A stretch of 64,000 nt of DNA, taken from positions 11,219,851 through 11,283,850 of the forward strand of contig NC_044030.1 in the NCBI RefSeq assembly GCF_900496995.4, read 5' to 3'. The DNA is from Aquila chrysaetos chrysaetos. Taxonomy: Eukaryota > Chordata > Aves > Accipitriformes > Accipitridae. The notes below the pieces were generated by a model that did no database searches, was not told where the DNA came from, and worked only from the letters and a program-made list of their open reading frames with translations. Of this stretch, positions 30,301-39,800 are shown in pieces. The position numbers and the translations under genes are program-made. How positions within the stretch are numbered: the first letter of the stretch is position 1; each line of letters starts with the position of its first letter.

Positions 30301-32089
30301 TTCCTCTGGTGCCAGAAAGCTTTGAAAGGGGAGGGAGAGGCAGACAGCAGGCTTTGCAACCTCTCAGGAGTGCAAACTGGAAATGTAATCTTCTCCATGC
30401 AGAAGATGGACCCCACCTAATCAAGCTATTGCTGATTTAATGAGACACAAGTTTTTCTCCTCCACAGTTCAGACTTCTTGGATACACATGCATTGGAGAG
30501 ACCCAAAATTTTCTCAGACAGCCAGTGCGTGAAGCTCCAAGGCTTTGAGGCAGTTTGTGCTGTCCGTGAGCAGAGCACCCATGGGAATATAAGTGCTACC
30601 TGTGTAAAGTTGACACTTTGAGGCTGTTTATTACTTTGGTAGTGTTCCCACTTGTCCTACGACTGTAACAGTGCCCCAAGTCTCCTCATACCTCCATGTG
30701 GCTCTTGTTTCTGGTATGCGTAAAGGCAGCACCTACTTTAGAGCTAGCTACCAACCCAGACACCCCTTTGGTGAAAGTTTCTTTTAACTATCAACCCTCC
30801 TGGAATGAGACTTTAACAAGATTTTAGCTTAGGACACCAAATCACTTTCTGTGACAAGGTTGTGCTTGATGGTGTAGGGTTTATGTACCCTCACTTAATG
30901 CTACTTGTTAAAACCTGGATGGTTTATAGCCATTACAACTTAGCAAAGGAACAGTGTTACGCACAGAAGTTGTCTGTGATCACACTGCAGCTGTGCCAGC
31001 GTTGTTCCCTTTCAACACGTGTAAGGAACAGTAGCACTGCGGTAATAGCAGTGGCGATGCACAAGGTTTTGTCAACTCGTCAACCTCTAGTTGATCACTT
31101 TCTGCCATTCAAATGTGTCTTAATTGGGGAGCACTGCAGACTGCCAGCACAAATGAGCTCAGAGAGCTGTGCTAACAAAAGTGGTCTGGAGACCTCAGTG
31201 GTGACTGCTCTTTGTACGGTTAGTGTGCCTTTGGTTCTCAATGTCGTTGTGGGGTTTTTTGTTGTTTTTTAAATCCCTTAGAAAACAAAAGCTACACGTC
31301 CATAAGAACAGAAGCTTTGTCTGTGATACAACTGCTGCTCACAAAACTGCAAGGTGAGACTTTTTGCTTGCCACCCGGGAGAGCCACTGGTTGGTAAAGG
31401 AGGCACCTGGCTGTGTGGCTGGAACCCTGGAGAGATGGCGTTACCTTCTGCTTGCAGCACCAGGAGATTTCAGGGCAGCTGGGACTTGGAGTTCTGTGCT
31501 TGGTGACTTGGGAAATTTGGAGAGGGCTTGAAGTAACTGGGGAAAAAGTCAAGGTCTAACGTACTGTTGGATACTCCTTGGGTGAGGAAAATGTCCAGCA
31601 AGGAGTGTCCCAGGGAGAGCACACAGGACTGAGTGCATAGTCAGATTCTGCATTATGGGCAAGCGCCATAGAGGGGAGAGCTCCTGTTTGTGCAGAAGAG
31701 CAATTTTTACCCTTTCAATGCCAAGTTTAGTTCCTTATTGTTAATTTAGGATTTAAGCCTTGCAGAATTTACTTCAGAGAATGAGTCTACTTACATCTCA
31801 AGGTCATATGTGTCAGCAATTGTTCTGTAGCAAGCGTTTCCTTTGGATTTCTGTTCCACAATTCCTTGTTTCCTTTATTCTAGCAAAAATCTTTCGGGTT
31901 TTTTTGGCATTCTGGTATTCATGTCCAGTATCTGTCTTTATCTACACAGAAGCTCAACAGTGGGAAAGCCTGACACCAGAAAGCAGAGAGCATCTCATTC
32001 GTTCGTTGTCTACAATGGCGTCAGATAGCAGACCTGAGCTACAAGAGAAGGCATTTATATTGAAGAAAACACTTGAAAATCTTGACTAA
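234..32089 (+). CDS. ECPAS: ECM29 proteasome adaptor and scaffold, C-terminal two-thirds (33 exons)
   Basis: ECM29 is a very large HEAT-repeat protein that binds both the 20S core and the 19S regulatory particle of the proteasome. It acts in proteasome quality control and in tethering proteasomes to vesicles and motors. Joining the 33 exons listed below gives 3,849 bp with every splice phase compatible and one terminal TAA, so about 1,282 residues are present. Human ECM29 is about 1,845 residues (from memory), so roughly 560 N-terminal residues lie upstream of the window. The protein is made of amphipathic helix pairs typical of HEAT repeats (for example [37 protein letters not shown]) and ends in KKTLENLD. 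I see no frameshift or internal stop. One intron uses a GC donor. The 3' end converges on SMC2. Identity rests on near-collinear similarity to remembered human ECPAS along its whole length. Confidence 0.97.
1073..1301 (+). CDS. ECPAS: ECPAS exon 2 in window
   Basis: 229 bp, from [14 protein letters not shown] to [10 protein letters not shown], ending one base into a Gly codon. It holds a serine-rich loop, [12 protein letters not shown], between helices. Donor GTAAGA. Confidence 0.95.
1842..1933 (+). CDS. ECPAS: ECPAS exon 3 in window
   Basis: 92 bp, from [12 protein letters not shown] to DKMDWIK. It completes the split Gly codon and ends in phase 0. Donor GTATGT. Confidence 0.93.
3693..3827 (+). 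CDS. ECPAS: ECPAS exon 4 in window
   Basis: 135 bp, 45 whole codons, from [13 protein letters not shown] to KMTKDNH. Acceptor CTCTGCAG, donor GTAACT. It follows a 1.76-kb intron with no recognised element. Confidence 0.94.
5940..6105 (+). CDS. ECPAS: ECPAS exon 5 in window
   Basis: 166 bp, from [14 protein letters not shown] to KSTTETI, ending one base into a Gly codon. It contains a clear HEAT helix, [13 protein letters not shown]. The 2.1-kb intron before it (3828-5939) holds nothing I recognise. Confidence 0.95.
6524..6696 (+). CDS. ECPAS: ECPAS exon 6 in window, GC donor
   Basis: 173 bp, from [13 protein letters not shown] to IPSSKETNK, ending in phase 0. The donor reads AATAAG followed by GCAAGA, so the next intron is of the GC-AG class. 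No GT near this point keeps the frame and the conserved junction with [10 protein letters not shown]. Confidence 0.94.
7203..7304 (+). CDS. ECPAS: ECPAS exon 7 in window
   Basis: 102 bp, 34 codons, from [12 protein letters not shown] to LMDSVE. Acceptor TATTTAAG, donor GTGAGG. Confidence 0.95.
7945..7985. repeat. 14-bp tandem repeat in an ECPAS intron
   Basis: ATAGTAACACAAGA occurs twice, followed by a third partial copy. Confidence 0.9.
8804..8927 (+). CDS. ECPAS: ECPAS exon 8 in window
   Basis: 124 bp, from [12 protein letters not shown] to EEYTPPS, ending one base into the next codon. Acceptor TTTTTCAG, donor GTATGT. Confidence 0.95.
9919..10064 (+). CDS. ECPAS: ECPAS exon 9 in window
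   Basis: 146 bp, from [12 protein letters not shown] to STHKAIK. It includes the HEAT helix [14 protein letters not shown]. Donor GTAAGA. Confidence 0.95.
11178..11232 (+). CDS. ECPAS: ECPAS exon 10 in window
   Basis: A small 55-bp exon, [18 protein letters not shown] plus one base. Acceptor CTTACAG, donor GTAAGT. Confidence 0.93.
12010..12124 (+). CDS. ECPAS: ECPAS exon 11 in window
   Basis: 115 bp, from [12 protein letters not shown] to TLMTGK, ending two bases into an Arg codon. Acceptor CTTGCAG, donor GTACAG. Confidence 0.93.
13074..13139 (+). CDS. ECPAS: ECPAS exon 12 in window
   Basis: 66 bp, from [13 protein letters not shown] to KTPD, ending two bases into a Gly codon. It appears one or two residues shorter here than remembered human ECPAS (GGLSKTPD where human has a longer Gly-rich turn). 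Donor GTAAGT. Confidence 0.9.
13394..13511 (+). CDS. ECPAS: ECPAS exon 13 in window
   Basis: 118 bp, from [12 protein letters not shown] to AMWNSRK. Acceptor CCAAAG, donor GTAACT. Confidence 0.94.
15463..15630 (+). CDS. ECPAS: ECPAS exon 14 in window
   Basis: 168 bp, 56 codons, from [12 protein letters not shown] to LVTDKSM. This is one of the best conserved blocks ([19 protein letters not shown]). It follows a 1.95-kb intron with no recognised element. Donor GTGAGT. Confidence 0.96.
16256..16335 (+). CDS. ECPAS: ECPAS exon 15 in window
   Basis: 80 bp, from [12 protein letters not shown] to RIRES, ending two bases into a Ser codon. Acceptor AATAATAG, donor GTATTG. Confidence 0.92.
17087..17192 (+). 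CDS. ECPAS: ECPAS exon 16 in window
   Basis: 106 bp, from [13 protein letters not shown] to RVQDDIK. Acceptor TTTGCAG, donor GTAAAG. Confidence 0.95.
18449..18496 (+). CDS. ECPAS: ECPAS exon 17 in window
   Basis: A 48-bp exon, [16 protein letters not shown], a single HEAT helix with both ends in phase 0. Acceptor TTTTTTAG, donor GTAAAA. Being symmetric, it could be skipped without shifting the frame. Confidence 0.93.
19528..19649 (+). CDS. ECPAS: ECPAS exon 18 in window
   Basis: 122 bp, from [12 protein letters not shown] to AEVRSL, ending two bases into a Ser codon. Acceptor CCCCAG, donor GTTAGT. Confidence 0.94.
20797..20947 (+). CDS. ECPAS: ECPAS exon 19 in window
   Basis: 151 bp, from [12 protein letters not shown] to SATDQEK. 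Acceptor TTTTCAG, donor GTAAGT. Confidence 0.95.
21878..21943 (+). CDS. ECPAS: ECPAS exon 20 in window
   Basis: 66 bp, 22 codons, from [12 protein letters not shown] to METINM. Donor GTAAGT. The 1.84-kb intron after it holds no recognised element. Confidence 0.94.
23785..23874 (+). CDS. ECPAS: ECPAS exon 21 in window
   Basis: 90 bp, 30 codons, from [12 protein letters not shown] to GVGLGTK. Acceptor TCTGTAG, donor GTGTGT. Confidence 0.95.
24388..24454 (+). CDS. ECPAS: ECPAS exon 22 in window
   Basis: 67 bp, from [12 protein letters not shown] to LTPYS plus one base. Acceptor CTTCCAG, donor GTAAGG. Confidence 0.94.
25198..25289 (+). CDS. ECPAS: ECPAS exon 23 in window
   Basis: 92 bp, from [13 protein letters not shown] to FAMGHLVR. 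The following intron is only 99 bp (25290-25388). Confidence 0.95.
25389..25455 (+). CDS. ECPAS: ECPAS exon 24 in window
   Basis: 67 bp, from [12 protein letters not shown] to WYMEKE plus one base. Acceptor GTTACAG, donor GTATGT. Confidence 0.94.
25690..25881 (+). CDS. ECPAS: ECPAS exon 25 in window
   Basis: 192 bp, from [13 protein letters not shown] to EVWQENVP, ending one base into a Gly codon. It includes a charged loop, DEEKGEKEN. Donor GTAAGT. Confidence 0.95.
26825..27033 (+). CDS. ECPAS: ECPAS exon 26 in window
   Basis: 209 bp, from [12 protein letters not shown] to GRTWTGK. The acceptor CGCGCAG is preceded about 40 bases upstream by a long T-rich tract (26728-26761). Donor GTAAAA. 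Confidence 0.95.
27524..27567 (+). CDS. ECPAS: ECPAS exon 27 in window
   Basis: A 44-bp exon, [14 protein letters not shown] plus two bases of an Asn codon. Acceptor GTTGCAG, donor GTAAGT. Confidence 0.92.
27811..28010. repeat. Purine-rich low-complexity tract
   Basis: About 200 bp of mostly A and G on the + strand in the ECPAS intron between exons 27 and 28 of the window. Confidence 0.8.
28123..28315 (+). CDS. ECPAS: ECPAS exon 28 in window
   Basis: 193 bp, from [12 protein letters not shown] to IIFPMIKK. Acceptor TGTTCCAG, donor GTGACA. Confidence 0.95.
28821..28862. repeat. 13-14-bp tandem repeat in an ECPAS intron
   Basis: CTGGGTGCACGG-type units repeated three times with small changes. 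Confidence 0.85.
28954..29098 (+). CDS. ECPAS: ECPAS exon 29 in window, acidic loop
   Basis: 145 bp, from [12 protein letters not shown] to RSPETQ. It encodes the acidic linker [13 protein letters not shown], a loop that varies between species, then the helix [12 protein letters not shown]. Acceptor CTCCGCAG, donor GTAAGT. Confidence 0.94.
29740..29845 (+). CDS. ECPAS: ECPAS exon 30 in window
   Basis: 106 bp, from [13 protein letters not shown] to AMNAYFQ, ending two bases into a Gly codon. Acceptor TCTGTAG, donor GTAATT. Confidence 0.95.
30005..30093 (+). CDS. ECPAS: ECPAS exon 31 in window
   Basis: 89 bp, from [11 protein letters not shown] to SSITHSL plus one base. The intron before it is 159 bp. 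The 1.19-kb intron after it (30094-31281) holds no recognised element. Confidence 0.93.
31282..31353 (+). CDS. ECPAS: ECPAS exon 32 in window
   Basis: 72 bp, from [11 protein letters not shown] to LLLTKLQ. Acceptor CCCTTAG, donor GTGAGA. Confidence 0.93.
31950..32089 (+). CDS. ECPAS: ECPAS terminal coding exon
   Basis: 140 bp of coding sequence, from [11 protein letters not shown] to KKTLENLD and a TAA stop at 32087-32089. Acceptor CTACACAG. The C-terminus matches the remembered human ending (KKTLENLE) closely. Confidence 0.96.
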
Positions 32090-33379
32090 GTTGTAAAACA
32101 CAAAGTGCCATGTAAAACAAAAAGAAAAAAGTGCAGTGGTCTGAAAACCAAGTGGGAAAATGAAGATTACTCTGTAGCATGCATCATTCCTGGCCAAAAT
32201 TTTAAAAATGCCTTAAATTCTTTTCCCCGTTAATGTTATTTTTACTCTTTTAAGCTGATTTTTAATTGTTTTATCAGTAAATACCTCTAACAGTCTGCCC
32301 TAGAATGTTTATAAGTGTGCAACATTAAAAATGTTGAGGGCAAGATGCTTTTCTTTTTTAAATCGGCAAAAGAATGTTACTCAGATCCCCTTTGTCCTTC
32401 AATGGAATTGTTGAAAAACCACCAGCACAGGAAGTGAAAAGCATGTTTGATTTTCACTTGTGTCATGTGTGGAGATCTGTTACCTGGTGTCTAAACAGTA
32501 AATCTTTGGGACTCTGCAGTAGATCTAGTGTTTGTTATCTGTAAAGAACGAAATGCTTCCCCTGATGAAGCCTGTGTTAAACTCTGGTGGCTTCCCAGGG
32601 GCAGGGTTTCATCTGACACCCACCTCTGCTTCTCCTGCTTGCTCCTCCCTTGCAGCCTGTTGTCTGTGAGTTACGAAAGGCAGAGTACTGTTAACTTTGC
32701 TCCTTCCTCCTTCTCTGACCTCAGCATGGATTGACCGAGACTATGCCTTCCCCACCTAGCAACCTCGGTCTCCCAAACTTTAAATGAGAACTTTTTTCCT
32801 CAAAGGATGCACAAGAGAGCACTTTACTGAGCTGTGTGGGACAAAGTTGGGCCTAGTTGGTGCCCAGGTGGAACACTGCTCTTCTCAAAATTGTTTTGCA
32901 TGGACACTCCTCAGCTGCAGGAAAAAAAAAAAAAAATAGGAAAACAATCTTTTCTAGGTATGTTTTTGAAGAGTGTTCGAAGTTTGCAATGACACGTTTT
33001 TTTAATAGTGGTAATGTTTTATTCCCTTCCTGTTCGTAACCCTGTTCTTGCTTTGGAAACCTGTACTGATTTAGACTTGTCAATATTTGTAAGAAACTAA
33101 ATCATCTGTCATTTCTCAGCAGCCCAAGTCATGCTGGTTTCTAGCAAATACTTTTTAATTTGCACTTAAGAAGGAAGATTATATCTGCATTAATGTGGAG
33201 TAAAATTGCTATATGATGATGTGGCCATGCTGCCTGTCTCCTTTTTTTTGCCCTCCTCAGATAAGAGACAAACCTGACCACTATAGCAACAGACTTTTAA
33301 TAGTGTAAAGTTAGCACTGCACCATAATCTGACCAGTATGTGTACAGCTTTTTGGGGATAAACGCTTTGCTGATGGTGA

Positions 33380-33385
33380 AATAAA
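33380..33385 (+). terminator. Possible proximal poly(A) signal of ECPAS
   Basis: An AATAAA hexamer inside the presumed 3' UTR. It could give a shorter 3' UTR isoform of about 1.3 kb. Confidence 0.4.
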
Positions 33386-34780
33386 ATCATTAGTGTGGGC
33401 AATATCATGTCCATGGCTTTCAGCATAGGAAGGCTTGTTTCTTTTCTTACAGTCTGCAGCTCCTTTCAGATTTGACCTGTTAGGGAGAGGATTGCTCAGA
33501 TAGCGTCACGTTTCCTCCATGCCCATTTATTCAGAATCAGGTATGCAGTACCTACTTTTCCCTCAGGTGCCATTTCCCATTCAGTGTTTTCTGGTACTGT
33601 AACAATCTTGTTGTCTGACTTGCTCTCCACGGGAACGGAGGAATGTAATTTGTGCACACCTGGTAAGAAAATGTCAGCAAGAAATGGGCAGAGCTGTCCC
33701 ACTGTGGCTCTCGTGTAGCAGAAACCTCAGCGAGCACTATTGCATTGTACACTAGAACTGGTCAGTGGGAACTCCTTGGTGCTGGGAGCTGGTGCTATAA
33801 TGTTTTGATTTACACCTTGTTGCAGGGAGCTGCTCTTTGTTTACGTGTAGTTTGAACTATTGAGCACAGTGTACATTTTAAAATTTTACTGGGCAAATCA
33901 CTTTGCAGTATCTTTAAAAATTCGCTTACCATGACATGTAGTGTCATAAGTGTTCTTTTTTTTTTCTTGTATTAGATAAATATTACCAGTGATGCTTTGC
34001 TGTAGCAGTTCATTGTCTGACTTGGGTTTTTTTCGTATTGGTGAGTGACAGTAACAGAAAAGCAAGAGCCTCCATGTCTCTGGCAATGTGAGTTTTCACT
34101 GTGGGCTGGAATATTCAGAGGCAATGCCTAATACGGTCAAATGACCATAAGTAGAATAACTGTAATCATTGTCAATAGCAACCTGAATTTCTCTATTGGG
34201 GATTTACACTAGAGGGAAGAGCGTATTCTAGGAACTCTACAAACAGCTGGATTAACAGCTCTGGCCAAGAGTGTTAGGAAGGTGAGAGATGGTATGACAC
34301 TTTCTGAATCACAAAGCAATATGTCTTTCTCGTGATTACAGAGCAGATTCAGAGCTCCTCTCTAAAGCACGTGCCTATACACAAAACCTACCTGTACAAA
34401 AGTTAATTCAGTCAGAGGTTTGATTTCTACCCCCCTCGCATTTGTAAACTTGACAGGATTAAAAAAAAAAAAAAAATAGATGTGGCCTTCCTAGAGTTTT
34501 TCCTCTAAAAGTGATTGCACTATGTAAAACACACTGTACTTTGCCCAGTGCGGGCATTTCTTGTGCTGCTGCAATGCTTTGTATACCTGGAGTGCAGTGC
34601 GCAGGCTTAGCTCTAGCACTCACATTCTGACCTACAAGCTGTTGCTTAAATGGATGTATATTGAGAAAAGTTTTCTAATGTTGCAAGATCTCCATCAAAT
34701 TCACTGCAATCTGTACTGTCAAAGTATGTGACCGGTCTGACTGAAAGAAAACCCTCCTGCTTACCAAAAAGGTAAAATTA

Positions 34781-34786
34781 AATAAA
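34781..34786 (+). terminator. Likely distal poly(A) signal of ECPAS
   Basis: AATAAA followed by GT-rich downstream sequence. It is the last + strand hexamer before the gap between the convergent genes. Confidence 0.55.
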
Positions 34787-34805
34787 AACTGCATGACCTG
34801 TTCTT

Positions 34806-35640
34806 CGAAGTGACTGGTAGTGGTTTGGTTTTTTTCTCCCACTGAGTTATTTTACAGTGTTCTTGTGCTCCAAACCCAAAGCACCCCTTTGTGTTCTGCT
34901 CTGCGCTGGCCTCCCTGCCCTGGGGCCACTTCCTCTCCAGCTGTTCAGCCTGAAGGTGGCTGTGTTACAAATGACAGCATCCGGTTAGGAGGAACTGTGT
35001 GAATTTGTTTTTTAAGCCAACAGCTTGGTCTCTTGCAACCAGACAGGGTTATGTGACATATGTGTATATATTATATATATATATAAAAAAAAAATATATA
35101 TATGTATATATGGAGGGTGAGGCCATGAGACAGAAAATTTATTGAAATAATGTTCAAGAACTTAATGTTTCCAAACTATTCCAGACACAGCCATATCCCT
35201 CCCGCCCTGCTCCCAAACCAGCCTCAATTAAATTTACTTTTCTAAATGGTATTCTGAAAGGAAGAGAAGAAAAAAAAAAAAAATCAACTCAGCAGAGGAG
35301 AGCAAGCAAATACAAAGTTTATGGATGGTAGCTACCAACTGGCTGAAGCATCATCTAGCAAGATGAACAGTGTCAGAGCGTGCACCCCCAAAACGCAGAG
35401 CCTCTCCACTGCTAGCGGTGGGTCCACATCCCTCTCCCACGCTGCAGCTTGCAGTGAATTGTGAATTATTGCTTGATTATGAACATCCATGTCCAAAAAT
35501 ACTTAGATTTTCTCTTACCTCTAATGTTCAGAGTACAGATTTAAGTAATCAAGCTTTGACAAATACAGCAGGACGTTCAAAACCAAAAGAAGTGTTTAAT
35601 TCTGAGTAGGGATTATTCAATGAAAAATAGTGAGAGAAGA
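34806..35640. other. Gap between the convergent genes ECPAS and SMC2
   Basis: About 0.8 kb with no recognised gene. It holds the AT-rich repeat at 35053-35111, a short A run near 35269-35283, and no sign of a promoter. An antisense TTTATT near 35138 could serve as a weaker alternative SMC2 poly(A) signal. Confidence 0.6.
35053..35111. repeat. TA-rich microsatellite that can form a hairpin
   Basis: A run of TATATA with a central A10 tract flanked by TA repeats that are complementary to one another. It can fold into a long hairpin or cruciform. It lies between the two transcription end points. Confidence 0.85.
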
Positions 35641-36242
35641 AAGCACATACACAATTCAGGTTGTGTAGTTTATTTATTGATAAAAACGTAAGTGCAGCAA
35701 ATTGCAAAAACTGTTAGAATAACTTGGGAGGTAAAATGGTTGATGATTGCTTTGTTACTTAATTATACTAGCTTAATAATCAATATGCTGCTTTTCTGTA
35801 GTATTTGACAACAGGAGAGGAAGACAGCGTTTACACTTTGCAACAGGTTTTCTGAATGCCATGAACACTGCAAGTCAAACCAGATTTTCCTCATTCAAAG
35901 GCTTCAGTTCCTCCTGTTGAGCTTACAGAGCTACTGTTTATGTGTAAATGGTTACAGAGGGGCAATGGGAATGACTTACTGGACACCAAGAGGAATAAAT
36001 GTGGCCAGTTTAGCGAATAGTACAGGCAACAGTCTCCTGTGAATTTCAGTTCTTAATGATGTGCAGATGTGAACTAAAAGCTGAAACATAACAGTAGTAT
36101 TTCAAAATGAAAATACTTTTTTTAACAAAGTACACTGGGGTCAGAGAACACTTTAGAAGTGATTACTGCACGTGGAGGGCCAGCAATTTTTCCCAGTTCT
36201 GCACGTCCTCTTTTGTCACTCTTAGGTGGTTGCTGGGCTTTT
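35640..36242 (-). other. SMC2: SMC2 3' UTR (approximate)
   Basis: Sequence from the TGA at 36243-36245 down to the tandem poly(A) hexamers. Part of it (36122-36242) stays open in the alternative frame discussed in the findings. Confidence 0.55.
35669..35678 (-). terminator. SMC2: Likely SMC2 poly(A) signal
   Basis: TTTATTTATT on the + strand reads AATAAATAAA on the - strand, two overlapping hexamers. They lie about 565 bases past the SMC2 stop codon, so cleavage is expected near 35640-35660. Confidence 0.6.
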
Positions 36243-36395
36243 TCAAGGGCAGAGGCGTGACTTGTTTGGAAAGCGATTGTGTCTGCGTTTGCGTTGATCG
36301 TATCTTGCAACAGTGGATACACCATCCACAAACTTGGTCTTGTAGAGGACGTTTGCGTTGTCAAACATTCCATCCTTCAAGGATACCACAATAAA
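36243..36395 (-). CDS. SMC2: SMC2 terminal coding exon
   Basis: 153 bp, from [15 protein letters not shown] through [14 protein letters not shown], then a basic tail ending NKSRLCP and TGA at 36243-36245. The tail is about seven residues shorter than in human and differs in sequence. A second frame stays open past the stop (see findings). Confidence 0.88.
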   Translation of the reverse strand, partial: FIVVSLKDGMFDNANVLYKTKFVDGVSTVARYDQRKRRHNRFPNKSRLCP

Positions 36396-36839
36396 CTAAA
36401 ACAAACCAGAAAGCTTGAAGTTAATGCTGGCATCCAAATAAAGACCTTAAACAACATTGGAAAACGCTTCTAAAAGAAGGATTCCTTTTACTTTATTTGG
36501 CTAATACCTTGGTGGCAATTCTTCAAAAAATACTCTGAATGTAACTGAAGCCCAACAGAATGTGCTGAGCAGGTTAATGACTTTTGCACAAATTTTGTAA
36601 GAATGCAGGGCCTTTCATAGTCTAAAGATACTGCTCAAATTATTTTACAATACTGGTAACAAATGTTCCCCTCCTCTCTTTCATAATTGGGAAAGGTCAT
36701 GTCCTACCACCAAATAGAGATAAGTACTGCCTTTCACTCGGAGTAGTATGTTTCTTCACTTCTACAGATTTTTTTCCGTGCACAGGCCATGGTGATACAG
36801 AAGTTTTTTCCACTACTGCCTGGCTTATTTCAACAGGTC

Positions 36840-36870
<31 letters not shown>

Positions 36871-39800
36871 TCAGGATGGGGGTCATGCCTGCAATTGATC
36901 ATATCACAGATATTCTTCCCTATTACTACCTGTTTTTTAGCCACTACAGCAATGGCTTACATGAAAATGTAATGCCTAAAAGTTTCACAGTTGCCACATC
37001 ATCAGTGATAACTTCCACTTGAAACAACTTAGAAATACACATCTCTGGAGTAAAATACTTGAACAGCTTAGACTCAGTGGCAGACTGCCTCTGAAAATAA
37101 TGAAGTGCATAAATAGATGATCAAAATAGTTTCAAGATCATACCTGGGAGTGTTGGAAATGAGTATGAAGCATCTGCCCAATATTCTGGGTATGAGAGAG
37201 ATCAAGGGCTGCATCCACTTCATCCAGGATGTAAATTGGGGCAGGTTTGAAGAGAAGCATGGATAAGATCAAGGACAAGGCCACCAATGATCTAATATAG
37301 AGAATAAGTAAGTTATGTTTTATGCTCTTGTTTGAGAGGCTTTGGCTTATGAAAACAATTGTTTGGTAGTAACAAAATGCTCTCAAAAGCAGATTCATGC
37401 TGAGTTCTGAAGAGACAGAATGACAGCTTCTCCCACAACTTCTGATTTCAAAATGTGAAGCCTTCTGCCAGAAATGGCAAATGTTACTTACTCTTTTATC
37501 GGAAGACCAGGTTAGTTGGGTGAGGATATTTAAAATCATGCTGTTGCTTTACCTATTTTCAATTCTGAGTTTTGCAGTGCTGTTTTTCAATGTACAGTTC
37601 TTGAAGCATGCTGTCCTTCAGAAAGTTCTGTATCTGTCTCACCTCTTCCTAAATTCTGTGTCTACTTTTCAATTTGTTAGATTTTTCTTTAGAAGCTGAA
37701 AAGAAGCACATACCCTACACAGTACCTGTAATCACTGGAGAAGGCAACTGTCACCATGACACTACTTTGACACTCAAGGGCTGGAGCATTTAACTCAACA
37801 GTACCTCAGTACTACCTAGCATTAACTGCAGTTTTCTCACCAGTGAATTCATTTTTTGTCACTTCTCCATAGAGTAAAATCTTGTTTGTTATCATATTCC
37901 AAGTAATGCATTGTTCTCAGTCAGATTCCTATTTGAGCTGAAATGAATTAATAATGCTTTCAATATTAAGTCAGGTTGGAAGGAGACAAGAGTCCCTGGC
38001 TTGACTAGGGAAAAGATTCATTTTTTGCTTTTCTGAACTATAATTAGCTAGACATATCAATTACATACACAACTGCAATGGAAAACAAACAAAAACCCCA
38101 CAAAGTTCACCAACCTTTGTCCTCCACTAAGTTCTGTTAGGTTTTCCTTCCACGTGTTTCCTAAGGCAACTCTGAACTCCAGACCATCCAAGATATTCTG
38201 GGTTTTAGAGAGTGCTAGCATAGCTTTGGCTCCTGGTAGAAGAGTTGAGAAAATTGAACCAAAGTCTTCATTCACCTAGAAGTCAGACCGTAAAAGATGT
38301 ATGTACATGCTTTGAATCAAGAGCACAAACAGCTAAAAACTCAGTGGTAAGCTGCACAATGCTCTAGAAGCCTTGCCCAGTTTAACCCAATGACTTCTTA
38401 TCTCCTGAAAACTAGCACATACAGGATAGTGAGAAAATATTAGTATATGGAATCTTTCATTTTCTCTGTACTGAAAAGAGAAGCATCACCAAGGACACCT
38501 TATACTAAACATTTTAGAAGGGTCAAATGAAAGAAATATTGGAAGGCTTCTTTATGCTATCAGCCAGGGAAATGCTTATGCCCTACCTAATATTTATTAA
38601 CTGGTAAATTGTGATTCCTCCCAATTAAAGGACTATATACCACTATAAGCGCCTTATAAAAGACACACACTGGCATCGTTCCCAGTCCTTTTCTTCCCAG
38701 GATTACTTAAGCAATGCCCAGGTATTGGATGGGACGCAACTTTGTAAACATAGATTAAAATTCTCTAGGTCAAGGAATGTATCTGAGAATGCGCTTATTC
38801 CACAAACCGTGATGCTTTTAAATACAATTCACTGATTTTTGCCAAACAAGATTTTGCAATGAAAAGGTACCATTTTGTCCGTGATATCTTGAGTAATTAA
38901 AAGTGACACTTCATTTGTGAGCAATTTCATCTTAGATATAATTGATCTTCTCAAAGGCCAAAAATTACAAGTTCTCCTGGTACAGCAGAAAATAATGTGT
39001 CAAGAACTTTCCATGTAGAAAGGGAAAGGGAAAATATTACACTTTTGTTATAGTTCATGATATGAGAGAACTAGTATGAAAGCAGAGCACTTAGATAACA
39101 GGAACATAAATCAGCTGTTGCTCGATTCCAGTATTACCTACCCTATAAGTGACAGGAAAACTAGCCCAGGTCCACAGCCCCACATTTTATGGGGCTACAC
39201 AGAACCAGAAGATTTTAACTCTGGTCAAATACTGGTTTAAGCAAACAAAAAGAAAAATAGACTGTATTGCTGTTTTGCCTGACTTCCATGTGAGAAACAA
39301 TGACTTCAGCATGCCAGTAGCTTAACTTTCCTTAAATTTTGGGGGGCAGTAAAAGGGAATGGTAAAGTAGTTTTGCAGGTTTAACTCTGTCTTTACAATT
39401 CCCAGAGAACTCACGTCTTATTCTCACAAGTGAGATGAAACAGGAGAAATGAAGTGCTTGTTTTGCAATTTAAATACTAGGCAAGGGAGATTAGTTCTGA
39501 AGAAAGATATCTTTTTTTTTCCATGGAATATGCAAAACAGTAATCTAAGATAAATCTGATCCTCTGCTAAAATGTGAAGATTAGATTTCAAATGTCATAC
39601 CTTTTTCCAAGCAACATATAAAGCTTCAGTTTTCTTCTGGTCAAGCTCTTCAATAGCTGCAAGAATTTTTGACTTGTCATTCGCTACAATTCTTTGTCTC
39701 CTCATTAAGTCATTGTACTGGTGCAATGAGAAGAAAAGATTGATTTCAATGAACTGTGTGCTCAAATACTTTTTGTGCTAATCTTACAGTTTCACTGTTT

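Larger units (their letters stand above)
32090..34805 (+). other. ECPAS: ECPAS 3' UTR (approximate end)
   Basis: There is no conserved reading frame after the stop. Two AATAAA hexamers lie on the + strand, at 33380-33385 and 34781-34786. The second is followed within about 35 bases by GT-rich sequence (TGGTAGTGGTTTGG), which suits the main distal cleavage site near 34.8 kb. Long A runs at about 32922-32936 and 34459-34475 could cause internal oligo-dT priming in cDNA data. The true end is inferred, not seen. Confidence 0.6.
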
